A program made the translations under genes and the position numbers. This document shows, piece after piece, positions 8,750 through 17,930 of a stretch of 22,775 nucleotides of DNA; positions within the stretch are counted from its first letter, which is position 1; each line of letters starts with the position of its first letter. Source of the stretch: Acanthamoeba castellanii str. Neff (Eukaryota; Discosea; Longamoebia; Acanthamoebidae); contig NW_004457380.1 in assembly GCF_000313135.1 (NCBI RefSeq), forward strand, positions 975,188-997,962. Reading direction: 5' to 3'. The notes below the pieces were generated by a model. That model had not been told where the DNA came from, searched no databases, and saw only the letters and a list, made by a program, of their open reading frames with translations.

Positions 8750-9741
8750 ATGCAGCCCAACAAGCTCGACCTTCAGCCCTGCACGCAGCCTCCCCGGGGG
8801 GAGGCCCGGGTGCAGAGCATCCGCCGGAAGATAGAGAGCGAGAAGGTGCTCCGGACCACCCTCGAGCTCACCCTCGCCCAGCTCCTTCGCGAGCAGCGGG
8901 CTCTCCTCTTCTCCTCCGCTCCTCGGCAGCGAAGCTCCTCTCTCGATCTGGCAGCAACGTCGCCACTCCACCACCACCGCACCTGCAGCCAACCCGACCA
9001 CGAGCTTCGTCCGCCGCCGAGCTGCCGACCGAGAACATGCTGACGATGTCGCCCAACACGCGACGCCGAAGAGACAAGGACGAGGTCAAGCTCACGAAGA
9101 AGCGCAGGCGCATCTCCAACAAGCTCGTCAACCTCGACTACATGCTCAAGAAGCGCAGTCTCGAACAGCGCGCCGCCAGCGCGGACCTCGAGAGGTCCCA
9201 GAAGCGGCCACGCCCCTCCGAGGTCATCGTCGAGGCGTACACCAACCGCGAACAGCTCCAGGCGAGTACCATTAGCAGCGACCAGTGCCCGAGCGTGGGT
9301 TCGACCTCGCCTCGAGAGTACCAGAGTGACTGGGGCTGCTCGCCTTCGTCGTCTTCTCCTTCAGAAGCCACAGCCACCGCCCCAACGACGACGGCGTGGC
9401 TCTCCTTCGCCGAGTCCTCTTCCTCCATCTGGGCCGACCCCGGACACCTCCCGGCGCCGCAGCACTTGCCGTCCGAGCCGCTCACTTGCGAGACCGACCG
9501 GTGCCTGCAAGACGTGATACACGCTTTGACGTATGAAGAGCAATCGTCGCCGTCGGCCGTGACGACGCCGGAGGACCAACCGGATGACTGCCTGGCGTTC
9601 CTCGAGTCGGTCCTGCTGGGCTCGGGGGAAGGAGGGCTCGACGAGGCGATGATGGGACACGACGCCATCCTCAGCGATGACGATGAGTTCGACCTCTCGC
9701 GCTTCCTCGACTCGCCCTCCCTCGACCTCCTTACCGTCTGA
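8750..9741 (+). CDS. Unrecognised basic/acidic, possible transcription regulator
   Basis: I do not recognise this family. The first frame (8750-9043) starts MQPNKLDLQPCTQPPRGEAR and continues into a helical, charged stretch (VQSIRRKIESEKVLRTTLEL) before a stop. A second frame starts at ATG 9037, overlapping that stop, and runs to 9741. A phase-0 intron from 8846 (AAG|gtgctc) to 8988 (cacctgcag) would fuse both into one protein of about 282 residues. The second frame has a strongly basic block (RRRRDKDEVKLTKKRRRISN) followed by helical residues, then a Ser/Thr/Pro-rich middle, then acidic-hydrophobic motifs ending DDDEFDLSRFLDSPSLDLL. A basic region with a terminal acidic-hydrophobic tail is what activator-type transcription factors look like, but no bZIP or other named domain is convincing. 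A TATA box lies 113 bases upstream. Confidence 0.6.
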
Positions 9742-9839
9742 GCCTTGCATCTACAGACTTGTAAATAGATGTACATAGCTGCCTTTTCCTAAATATCAAT
9801 ACTGCACGTTAATCGAGGGGGTGAATGTATCTATGTCTG

Positions 9840-10043
9840 TTATTGCTCCTTCTCCGAATTGCTTTCATCTTCGGGCTCAGATTGCGAGTCGTCGAGAAGC
9901 GAATCCTCCTCCTCTGTTCGCTCTGCCTCGTCGCCCGGTCGCGTCATGTGCATACCCGCGCTGCGGAAGTTGTAGCACACCTTGAGCACGTATGCCAGCA
10001 GAAGGACTTCCAGAAGGTAGAACACCCACGTCGTGTCCATCAT
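9840..10043 (-). CDS. Small single-pass membrane protein, 67 residues
   Basis: One exon: MMDTTWVFYLLEVLLLAYVL then KVCYNFRSAGMHMTRPGDEA and an acidic Ser/Glu/Asp-rich tail to the stop. Residues 5-24 form one hydrophobic helix; Lys and Arg follow it and no cleavage site is evident, so it would be a membrane anchor with the acidic tail probably cytosolic. Third codon positions are GC-rich like neighbouring genes, which supports real coding. It lies 108 bases after the Rogdi stop on the same strand; the ATG follows an AAAG that could also be a splice acceptor, so it might be a last exon of a longer gene. No family recognised. Confidence 0.55.
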   Translation of the reverse strand: MMDTTWVFYLLEVLLLAYVLKVCYNFRSAGMHMTRPGDEAERTEEEDSLLDDSQSEPEDESNSEKEQ

Positions 10044-10151
10044 CTTTGTTGCTTCTTGTTCTGTTTTTTCTTTTTCTTTTTGAAATAATAAATAAATGAT
10101 GCTCTTTGTCGCTGCTGACAACACCTAACAAAGAGGTTGGTCGCGAAGCAA

Positions 10152-12420
10152 CTACGATGAGGTGGACACGGCGAGTAGCTTGTCCCGGAGCTCGTCGGCC
10201 AAATCGTCGGCCTGCTCCAGCGCGTGCACGGCGTTCTACACAAGCGGAGGAACACAAGCGTTTAGGACCGCTTATGATTTGATGCCCTACAACGAAGAGT
10301 TGGAGAGAAAGGATGTACCTTGAGGGCGGGCACGTCGCAGGGAATGCGAATGGCGTCCATGATCTCCACCTTCTTACCTTGCACAATGCTACGGTGGTGG
10401 GTGTGGGTGGGTGGGTGGTAGTGGTGAGCACTACAACAGCGCTGTGGGGGCACTCGTGGCTACAAATGGTAATGAAGGCGTACTAGGTCTGGCCAACAGC
10501 CGGCATTTGGCGCGTGTGAGGCTTGGGAAGCCGGTTACGACTGACGGTGGAGGGATCGACAATGGCCCCGCCCGATTGAAGCAACCCCTGTTGCGAATCC
10601 CGCACCAGCTTGCAGGCACCGGACCTAAACGTTGTTCAGCGATCAGCACACACGGACACAGACACACCCGAGCGGGGCATATCGCGCACACAACGCAGAG
10701 AGACACGAGAGAACGTACTGATCTGAAGAAAATAAATAGAGAGGAAAAGCTGCGATTGGAAAACGTGGAACTCGACGGCGATGTCTGGCGGCAAGGCTGG
10801 CAGGAACCCCTGTGTGGCACGCGGGGTGTCGGTGAGATAGAGAGACAGAGCAGCTAGATTGGCGGGAGAGAGGTACAACGTACGCTGGGAGCAAACAAAC
10901 TGTCTGGAAAGTCGTGCATCTCATAAGTGACTAGTTCCTCCCTGGCCATCCGCAGCTCGTCTTTGATTCTCTGTACGACAGATACACAACACATTCGGAA
11001 GAGGACTCTTGCTGAGTTTGCATCAAACCACCCGGGAACGAGGATTGCTGCCCACCTTGAAAGCTTCGGTAAGGATTCGCTGTTCGGCCTTGCCTTCGTT
11101 CTTGTTCATTAGCCGTTGTAGACGCTTGAGCTCGCCAATCGCCATGCGCATGTAGTTGTGGGCATTTTGTATCTGTTGTTGATGCACGTGAGCCACATTG
11201 TGCCATAATCTGGCAAGCCAGCAACCGACACGGTCGGGGTGGTGGCGTACCTGCGGCAGCCGCAGCGGATCCAGGGGCGATACTTGCGCCTTCACTGCGA
11301 CCGGCAGCTTCTTGCCCCATGTCGGGTTCACCTTGATTCGCAGCTCCTGCATAGACAGCACCGGTGAATCGCACGAACTCATTCTGAATCGGCGAAACCT
11401 GACCACCGTACCGACTTGAAGACACGCCAGCCCGACACCGCGGCAAAACCTCGCACTACAGCGACGTCCCTGTTGACGTGGCCAACAACGTGCCGTGGTG
11501 GTGATTGGTAGATAAGTTGTGGCTTGAGCGACACGTGTAAAATGCTGCGCCGAAGGAGAGAGGCGAACCCTTCGGTCTTCTTGTTGAAGTCGAGCAGATA
11601 GTTGCGTTTGGGTCCCTTCTTCTCATCCTCCACTGGGAAAGAGTGAAAGAAAGCAGTGCAATCTTAGATTGTTGCACTGTAGTGGTGGCGCGTGCGGTTG
11701 GCCTAGTTGTACCTGCTGGTGGCTTTGGTTCCTCTTCCTCCTTTTCCTTGACCTTGAGGCCGTACTTGAGCATGGAGTCGAGGTTCGACGCCACCTTCTT
11801 CCGCAACCGCGCCCGCTCCTGTTCGAGCGTCTCCTGCGCCTCTCTGTTTCTGTTCTCCTCTTCCGTGTCGCCCTTGAGGTCGTCCATACACTCCTTTGGT
11901 ACGTAGATTGAATACCGGCGCAAGGGTCAGCAGCCACGCACAGTACATGTCCTGAGTGCGATGGTACCGTAAGGACACGCAGCATGTCTGCGACAGCGAG
12001 CGGCACCTCCTCGGTAAGCAAGTGGTCGAGTTCGCGTGTCTGGGCGTGCATGAGTAAACAAACAAATGAAACATATAATTCTTTAAATTAAAAGATTAAA
12101 GATCAATCAAGATCAGAGCATGGTACCATGGCTTCCTTCTCAAGAGCAACGATACGCTCGTCCTCAAGCTTGCCGAGGCTCGTATCCTTATTTCGCGCCT
12201 CCTCCTTCATTCGTCGCAGAATGGTCGCTTGTGGGCTCTGCGACATCTCCATCCCCAGCTGCCTGAGGATTTCCGATTGCGTTTTATCCTCTAGTGGGTC
12301 CTGGTGATTGAAGCTCACCGGCACTGATGCGCCCCGAGTGGAGAGCAGTGCCGACGATTCAACGACACCAGAGGATTGCGTGGACAGCGATTTTCGAAAC
12401 TCGTGCAACTCTGCCTCCAT
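10152..12420 (-). CDS. Rogdi/Rav2 family protein (RAVE complex, V-ATPase assembly)
   Basis: Eleven exons (high to low): 12420-12127, 12039-11968, 11893-11713, 11632-11412, 11346-11251, 11172-11056, 10970-10884, 10809-10719, 10608-10542, 10377-10319, 10235-10152; about 455 residues. The order of motifs follows animal Rogdi: ELDHLLTEEVPLAVADMLRV at the start of the core, LPQIQNAHNYMRMAI, then FAPSGFLPALPPDIAVEFHV, QSQLFLSIYFLQ, SGGAIVDPS, and a final KKVEIMDAIRIP with a leucine-rich helix (ALEQADDLADELRDKLLAVS). Rogdi/Rav2 is part of the RAVE complex, which promotes joining of V1 and V0 sectors of the proton-pumping V-ATPase. Here a ~98-residue charged N-terminal extension (first exon, from MEAELHEFRK) precedes the core; animal Rogdi is shorter. 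The joint between the exons ending 10719 and starting 10608 is off by one base with consensus sites, so the real splice or a base there is unresolved. Stop is TAG at 10152-10154. Confidence 0.7.
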
Positions 12421-12597
12421 CTTCGCTTCTTCTTTGGGTTCGTGGCGAAATGGAGCTCCCACCTCCTCACAACTTCAGTAGCCAATCTCTGCCACGTCAG
12501 CCGGAAATAACGAAGGAGATAGCACCACCTCTCTTTCCCCAAGTGCACTTACGGGGCACCACGTGCACTACAGGCTGCGTTGCTGCTGGTGTTGCTG

Positions 12598-14945
12598 TTA
12601 GTGCCAGGCGATGGCGACGCTGGGGAAGTGCTGCTTGGCCTCCTCCCACTCGATACGGCTGATCTGCGTGCACCCGCCGATCTTGAGCTGCGTGATGCTC
12701 GTCCGATGATGGGCACCGCCGCCCTTCCTCTTCCGTCGGTTCTTGTTGCGCTTGCGCCGCTGACCGGCGGCCTGGGCCGCCAGCGCCTGGCCGGCCTTGG
12801 CGCCCACCAGGACCCACGGCAGCTCGCCCTCCTCATCCACCATCAGCCGTGGTTGCTCCTCCACCTTCTTTCCCTTCGCGTTCTTCTTCTTCTTCGTTGT
12901 GTGGTTGCTCGGCTCTGGTTGCTGCTCGTCATCGTTGTCCGGCTGCTTGCCCTGCAGGAGGTCTTCGACGCCGAGGTGGGTGACGTTCAGGCACTTGGAG
13001 AGGTCGAGCACGCGCAGATTGGCGCATTGCCTGAGGTGGTGCAGCCCGTCGTCGGAGACCCGCTCGCAGCCCTCCAGGATCAACTCCTCCAGCGCCACCT
13101 CGTGTTTCTTTCAGGCGAATTGTATGGAGTTAGTCAAACAGTACGCGGTGCCAACAACAAGCAGCCCGAGCGGCAAGGCAAGGTGTGGTACCTCTTCATC
13201 TCCGACGCCAGCCAAACAGGCCAGGGCGACGTCGGACAGACTCTCGCAGCCCTTGCAGTTGAGCTTCTTGAGACGGGGCATCAGCGGGAAGCAGAGATCG
13301 CCCGGAATCTCGCCGCTATCGATGTCCTCGCTCATCTTGTTGATATCCGCAGCCCGCTGGCGCCGAGGAGTCGCACGAACCTCATCCAGCGCAATGAGCG
13401 GGTAGGACTTGAACGCCTTCTCGGTCAACTCCGTGCAGCTCTCTAAAGTGCGACAGCTATGAGAACAAGGGTCGAATGGAATGGTAGACAGTACATGGAG
13501 GGCATGTGTGTATGTACCGATGTTCAACGACACGACGTGCCGCAGCTGGTTGGTGATGAAGATGAACGCGCCGTCGGTCAGTGTTTGCGGCAAGTGGAGT
13601 GTGCGCAGACTTTCGGGCGCCGAAATCTGGTCTAAGAAGAGGCCAATGATACCTGCGCACAAAGCACGCACGCCGAGATGAGTACAGCGCAGACAAGGTT
13701 GAATGAGAAAGGGAACGTTAGAGTCGACGCCAGAGCGAGGCGACTCCCCGAGTAGTGGATTTGTACCTCGCGCGGTGATGTTCGAGCACCCAGCGAGGTT
13801 GAGCGTTTCGAGATGCTCCCCAAAAGGCGTGTCGTCCAGGAATGCTTCGTCTGTGATGTTGGCACAGCCTGTAGAGGAGGCTGCGCGTGAGCAGACCTGG
13901 ACGTGCTGGCAGCCACCGTTGAGTCTCGATAGGGCGTACCCTCGAGGTTGAGATATTTGAGCTTCTTGCAGGTCCCCTTGATGGCCTGGAGACCTGCGTT
14001 GCCAATGAATGATACGGCCACATCGAGATGCTCCAAGTTGACCTGCAGCTTGATGCGCGAGAATGAAGTGTCGCTGACCTCCCAGCAGCCTGAGGACATT
14101 GCATTGTGAGAAAGGCGAACACAACAGAAAGCAGGGGGGAACGTTTACCGCCAAGACTTAGGGTCTTGAGCTGCGGGCAGCGGTCAAAGAGCTGGGTGGC
14201 CGATCGATCGGTGATGCGCGGGCAGTGGGTGAGATCGAGCTCCTCCAAGCCAGCGAGGCGAGCAGCCACGCGGAGCAATGCGCTATCGCCCAGCTTGGTC
14301 ACCGCACCGAGACGGAGGCTTGTGATTCCTGTACATGCATGTGTCGTTAGCAAGCGGCAAAAGGTTGATGTCGCGTTCACACTGTGTCGATGATCGTACC
14401 AGTGTTTTCGGCAATGGCCTCGAGAGCGCTGTCCTGCAGCTTGTTGCAACCAGTCAGGTCCACGGACTGCAGACACCGCAGCCGACGCGCGAGGTCGAGG
14501 ACCGCCGGGTTGGTGATCTTGAAGCACGTCGCGAGGTTGAGCCGGCGAATGCGCTGGGCTCGCTTGGCCACCTTGAAGCAAAGAAGAGCAAGGTGAGGTG
14601 AGGCAGAAGCCGAGAAGAGGGCGCTAATGATGGGAAGGGAATGCTAACCTGTCTGATGAAGTGGTCGGTGATGTAGCCACCACACTCGTGCAGATCAAGC
14701 TGGACCAGGGACGAGTTGAGGAACATGACGAAGTTGGAGAGGGTGAGCTTCTTGCGCAGGGCGAGGGCGTTGAGGATCTGCAGGGCGAGGTGGTCGGGCA
14801 GCGTGTATTCGTCAAAGGCGGTGAGGAGGTAGCGGCAACGCTCGAGGTGGAACTCCTCCACGCCCTGGCACCACAGATTGATGTTGAGCGCGATCGACTT
14901 GATGCAGAGCTTCGTCAGCGTCGGGGCTTCACGTGGCAGCTTCAT
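12598..14945 (-). CDS. Leucine-rich-repeat protein, FBXL/AMN1-like
   Basis: Eight exons (high to low): 14945-14649, 14571-14400, 14328-14149, 14089-13940, 13868-13767, 13652-13518, 13442-13192, 13107-12598; 598 residues, all phases consistent. The N-terminus (MKLPREAPTLTKLCIKSIAL) leads into LPDHLALQILNALALRK, which resembles an F-box-like helix. The remainder is a chain of cysteine-containing LRRs of about 25-28 residues: LNLATCFKITNPAVLDLARR, LTGCNKLQDSALEAIAEN, LDLTHCPRITDRSATQLFDR, LNLAGCSNITARG, LILEGCERVSDDGLHHLRQC, LDLSKCLNVTHLGVEDLL. This LRR class forms the substrate-binding arc of FBXL ubiquitin-ligase adaptors and AMN1. Near the C-terminus a charged insert of about 90 residues (NDDEQQPEPSNHTTKKKKNA onwards) splits the last repeats (TSITQLKIGGCTQIS). 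Adaptor function is inferred; some LRR_CC proteins have other roles. An extra 5' exon cannot be excluded. Confidence 0.8.
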
Positions 14946-15639
14946 TATACGACTTCTTGTCGGTGTTAAAACTGGGTGGGATTGGCGTGATGCGCTAATG
15001 GTGCTGCTCTTGGAGTTGCACAGGTGGGCGGACAATTTAAGGGGTTGTCTTCACCAACTGCGAAGATTCAACAACTGCAGAGAGCTGGACAAACTCGACT
15101 GAGACCTACCGTTCTGGGGTCCTTCTCAAGCTCTCAAGATTACGCCCCCCCCCTTCCATCTGTCTTCACCAAATATCTTCCCGAGCTTTTTCCCTCTTCT
15201 TCTTCAATTTCTTTTATAATTTCTTTGTTTTCTTCGGCAAGCCAAAACGAGGTTATTCTTCGAACTTGTGGTAACGCCGGCGCTCGAGCACAGCAAACGA
15301 TCGATCGACACACAGGCAGTGAGCAAGCACACGACTTTCACATTTTCGGCCACACCCGAACACCATCTTGCCGCTCCGGAGCTAACAATGTCGGCAGGTT
15401 CGCTCTCCCACTTGATTCGGGCACCGAAGGCGTTGCCTTGCCGTCTGTTGCGGCAACCACGTCGCCAGATGCTGACCGTTTCAATTCTAACCTCAAATTT
15501 GCGTTTGTCAATTCTTTTTNTTTTTTTTTTTTTGCAGAGATCGAAATGCCAGCGGTGGTGGCGGCCGCCACAACTTCCCGACCTGGTACCTCCCTCCCTG
15601 GGCACAAGAGAGCTGCAACCAGGCGGCACGCAGGCCTGC
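14946..15639. other. Divergent intergenic region with poly-T tract and ambiguous base
   Basis: This region lies between the divergent LRR and carrier genes and should contain both promoters. A run of about 20 T at 15514-15533 includes the window's only N (15520) and ends in tttgcag, a good 3' splice site at 15537. The carrier mRNA may therefore have a 5' UTR intron. An ATG at 15546 opens a short frame that stops at 15650 and is not in frame with the carrier. I see no other gene here. Confidence 0.5.
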
Positions 15640-17377
15640 ATGATGATTAGCGGTGAGCCGGCATTGCGCGTGCCCTGTGCCTTATTCTGTTATAACACGC
15701 GTGGCACGCCCGAACAGTGTCAAGGGCATGGCAGGACTTGGTGTCGGGCATCGCAAGCGGCGTGTCCATCGTCGTAGCTGGCCATCCTCTGGACACCGTA
15801 CGTCTGTGTGCGATGTTGGGTGTCGTGCTTCATCAGTGCACTTATGTTCAGTGGGCATTCGTCAGATCAAAGTGCGCCTTCAGACACAACCCATGCCCAA
15901 GCCAGGAGAGGCGCCCCAATTCAAGGAGTCATCGATTGTGCGGCCAAAACCATTCGACACGAAGGGGTAATAGCTACGCACTGACGCATCCGCTCGCCAC
16001 GGCGTCCGATTCTAAGGGTGTATGTGTGCGTTGTTGCGCAGGTGCGAGGGTTGTTCAAGGGGATGGTGAGCCCACTTATGGGCGTGCCTCCAATCTATGC
16101 TGTGGTCTTCGGCGTCTACGGCAGCACCAAACGGTGCTCCTCCTCTTCCTTTGTTCCCAGCCGGTCGCTGGCGAGTGCTTACCCAACTTACGGTGTGCCG
16201 GCGAGCAGGTTGATGGGTGAAACGGCGGACACTCCACTCGCCATCAACAAGATAGCACTGGCCGGAGCGATCACTGGCCTTGCCACTGTGGTGCGTGATA
16301 CGGCGCAAGCAGACCTTGTCGTTTGTTGTTCACTGTTTCCCCTATCCCGTTTGCAGGCGTTCGCAGCACCTGCCGAGGCGATCAAGGCGCGGCTGCAGGT
16401 GCAATATTCATCAGCGGCCGGCTCGGCCCGCTACTCGGGCCCGGTGGATTGTGCCAAGCAAATGTATCGAGTACGTAACACCTCACCGACGACGACCCAG
16501 GCGGCAACCGGCAGCTAAGGCCTAACTTTTGTTGGACTGCGACTGGGTGCAGGCAGGTGGTATTCGGGGCGTGTTCAAGGGCACTGCCATCACAGCGTAT
16601 CGAGACGTACCCGGGTATAAGCTGTCTCACATTCCATGAGAAGCAGCATCGCCACTCGTTCTAACCTGACCGCCACCAACAGAAACGCGATCTATTTTGG
16701 AGTGTATGAGATGGTCAAGCGTTGCTTCATCCCCGCTGGTGGATCGGCTCGGGTGCGCCACCTCACTCACTTCGTTCGGTTTCTCATCTCGATGACCTTA
16801 TATTGATCGCTTGTGGTCGGGGGTCTACGACAGGACGTAGGGCCGCTGCCCATGATGTTGGCCGGCGGCCTTGCCGGCACGGCCACCTGGTTGACGGTGT
16901 ATCCTTTGGACATCGTCAAGTCGAGAGTACAGATCGATGTGACGGGTATTCTCTCTTTGCGCTGTGTGTGTGTGTATGGTGTGTGGGAGAATGGCTTTTC
17001 TATATATATATATATATATATTAGAGCGAGAGATGCATAGTGCCCAACTCTTATGTACCTATGTGAATGTGAATGTGGATCACGTACAGGCAAATATGCG
17101 CATGGCCATCGAGGACTGTGGCAGGCGTACAAAGAGATCGTGGCCGAATCGGGAAGCGTGCGGGGACTCTACCGCGGCATCACCCCCGCCCTCCTTCGCT
17201 CCTTCCCTGGTACCTACCCTCTCCCATCATCACCATCAGCACCAGCTTCCAGAACACTTGTGCGCACTCAGCTCACGTAATTGTCTGTGCGTGTGTCGTG
17301 TGCGCACAGCGAATGCCGCGTGCTTCTTGGGCTACGAGATGTCCATGCGACTGCTCCACTTCCTCTCCCCATCGTGA
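15640..17377 (+). CDS. Mitochondrial carrier, carnitine/acylcarnitine-like, one-base gap
   Basis: Eleven exons: 15640-15652, 15718-15797, 15866-15966, 16042-16133, 16209-16290, 16357-16470, 16553-16614, 16683-16752, 16834-16945, 17090-17209, 17310-17377; about 304 residues, the usual carrier length. Three ~100-residue repeats carry the family signature: GHPLDTIKVRLQTQP (about 26-40), PAEAIKARLQVQ in the middle, and YPLDIVKSRVQID near the end, each starting a transmembrane helix. Helix ends such as GVRGLFKG-like VRGLFKGMVSPLMGVPPI, GIRGVFKGTAITAYRDVPG and VRGLYRGITPALLRSFPANA are present. The last resembles the PANAACFLG end of carnitine/acylcarnitine and ornithine carriers (SLC25A20/29/15 branch) of the inner membrane; the exact substrate is not proven. 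Exon 3 has one base too few: PQFK and GVIDCAAKTIRHEG are in different frames near 15925, with one G missing. All other joints are in frame. Confidence 0.85.
17001..17022. repeat. Intronic TA repeat
   Basis: About eleven TA units lie in the penultimate-but-one intron (16946-17089) of the carrier gene. It is a simple microsatellite. Confidence 0.9.
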
Positions 17378-17930
17378 TGCACAGCACAGCGACATCACAC
17401 AAACAAAACACACTGGCGTCGGCAAGAATCGATTGAACACACTGGCGTCGGCAAGCTAATAAGTTGTTGGAATCTTGTCGACTAATTACGCCGCAAAGGA
17501 CAACAAGAGAGAAGGGAGCCTTTGAGCAACACGGTGGTTTTGGGCATCCGACACACCACCTCCGGTACTACTCGTAGTCATTCGCCAGTTCACTCTCTCT
17601 TCTACGGCCTTCCTTCTTTTCAAAACCCACCGCTTTTTGAACGAGGTACAGTTCCGAACTCATCTTCTTCTTCTTGTCCGTCGTTCGTTCTTCCTTTTCT
17701 TCTTTGTTAGTTCGTCATCCTTCTCCGGCAACCTCCGTTTCGATTCATCACTTGTCACCCCTCCTTGTACTCTCTCTCTCTTCTCTCTTCTCTCTTTTGC
17801 TTGTTGTATTGCTATACAACGGTCGCACAGGCCTCGCACTTGTTTCTCATTGATTCTCTTTCTCTTTCCTTTCAATCAAATCAAATCAAGACGCAGTTAG
17901 TTGCACACAAGAGGACGCACGGAGAGGAAG
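17378..17930 (+). other. Carrier 3' end and LIM gene promoter/5' UTR
   Basis: This 553-base gap separates two plus-strand genes. Its left part is the carrier 3' UTR with a 20-base direct repeat. From about 17590 to 17880 the strand is strongly pyrimidine-rich, with CTCTCTT runs at about 17770-17805, as in a 5' UTR or core promoter of the LIM gene. No TATA box, gene or RNA is evident. Confidence 0.5.
17407..17455 (+). repeat. 20-base direct repeat in the carrier 3' UTR
   Basis: AACACACTGGCGTCGGCAAG occurs at 17407-17426 and 17436-17455, 29 bases apart and identical, starting 30 bases after the carrier stop. It could be a local slippage duplication or an mRNA-binding site; nothing decides this. 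Confidence 0.85.

Noticed and set aside
10083..10096. AATAAATAAATG on the plus strand as a poly(A) signal
   Set aside because: Flanking genes are on the minus strand and the nearest plus gene stopped at 9741 with another minus gene between.
16134..16208. Serine-rich insert between carrier repeats as a coding loop
   Set aside because: The segment is flanked by gtgctc and gagcag and its removal gives the usual STKRLMGE loop. It is in frame only because its length is a multiple of three.
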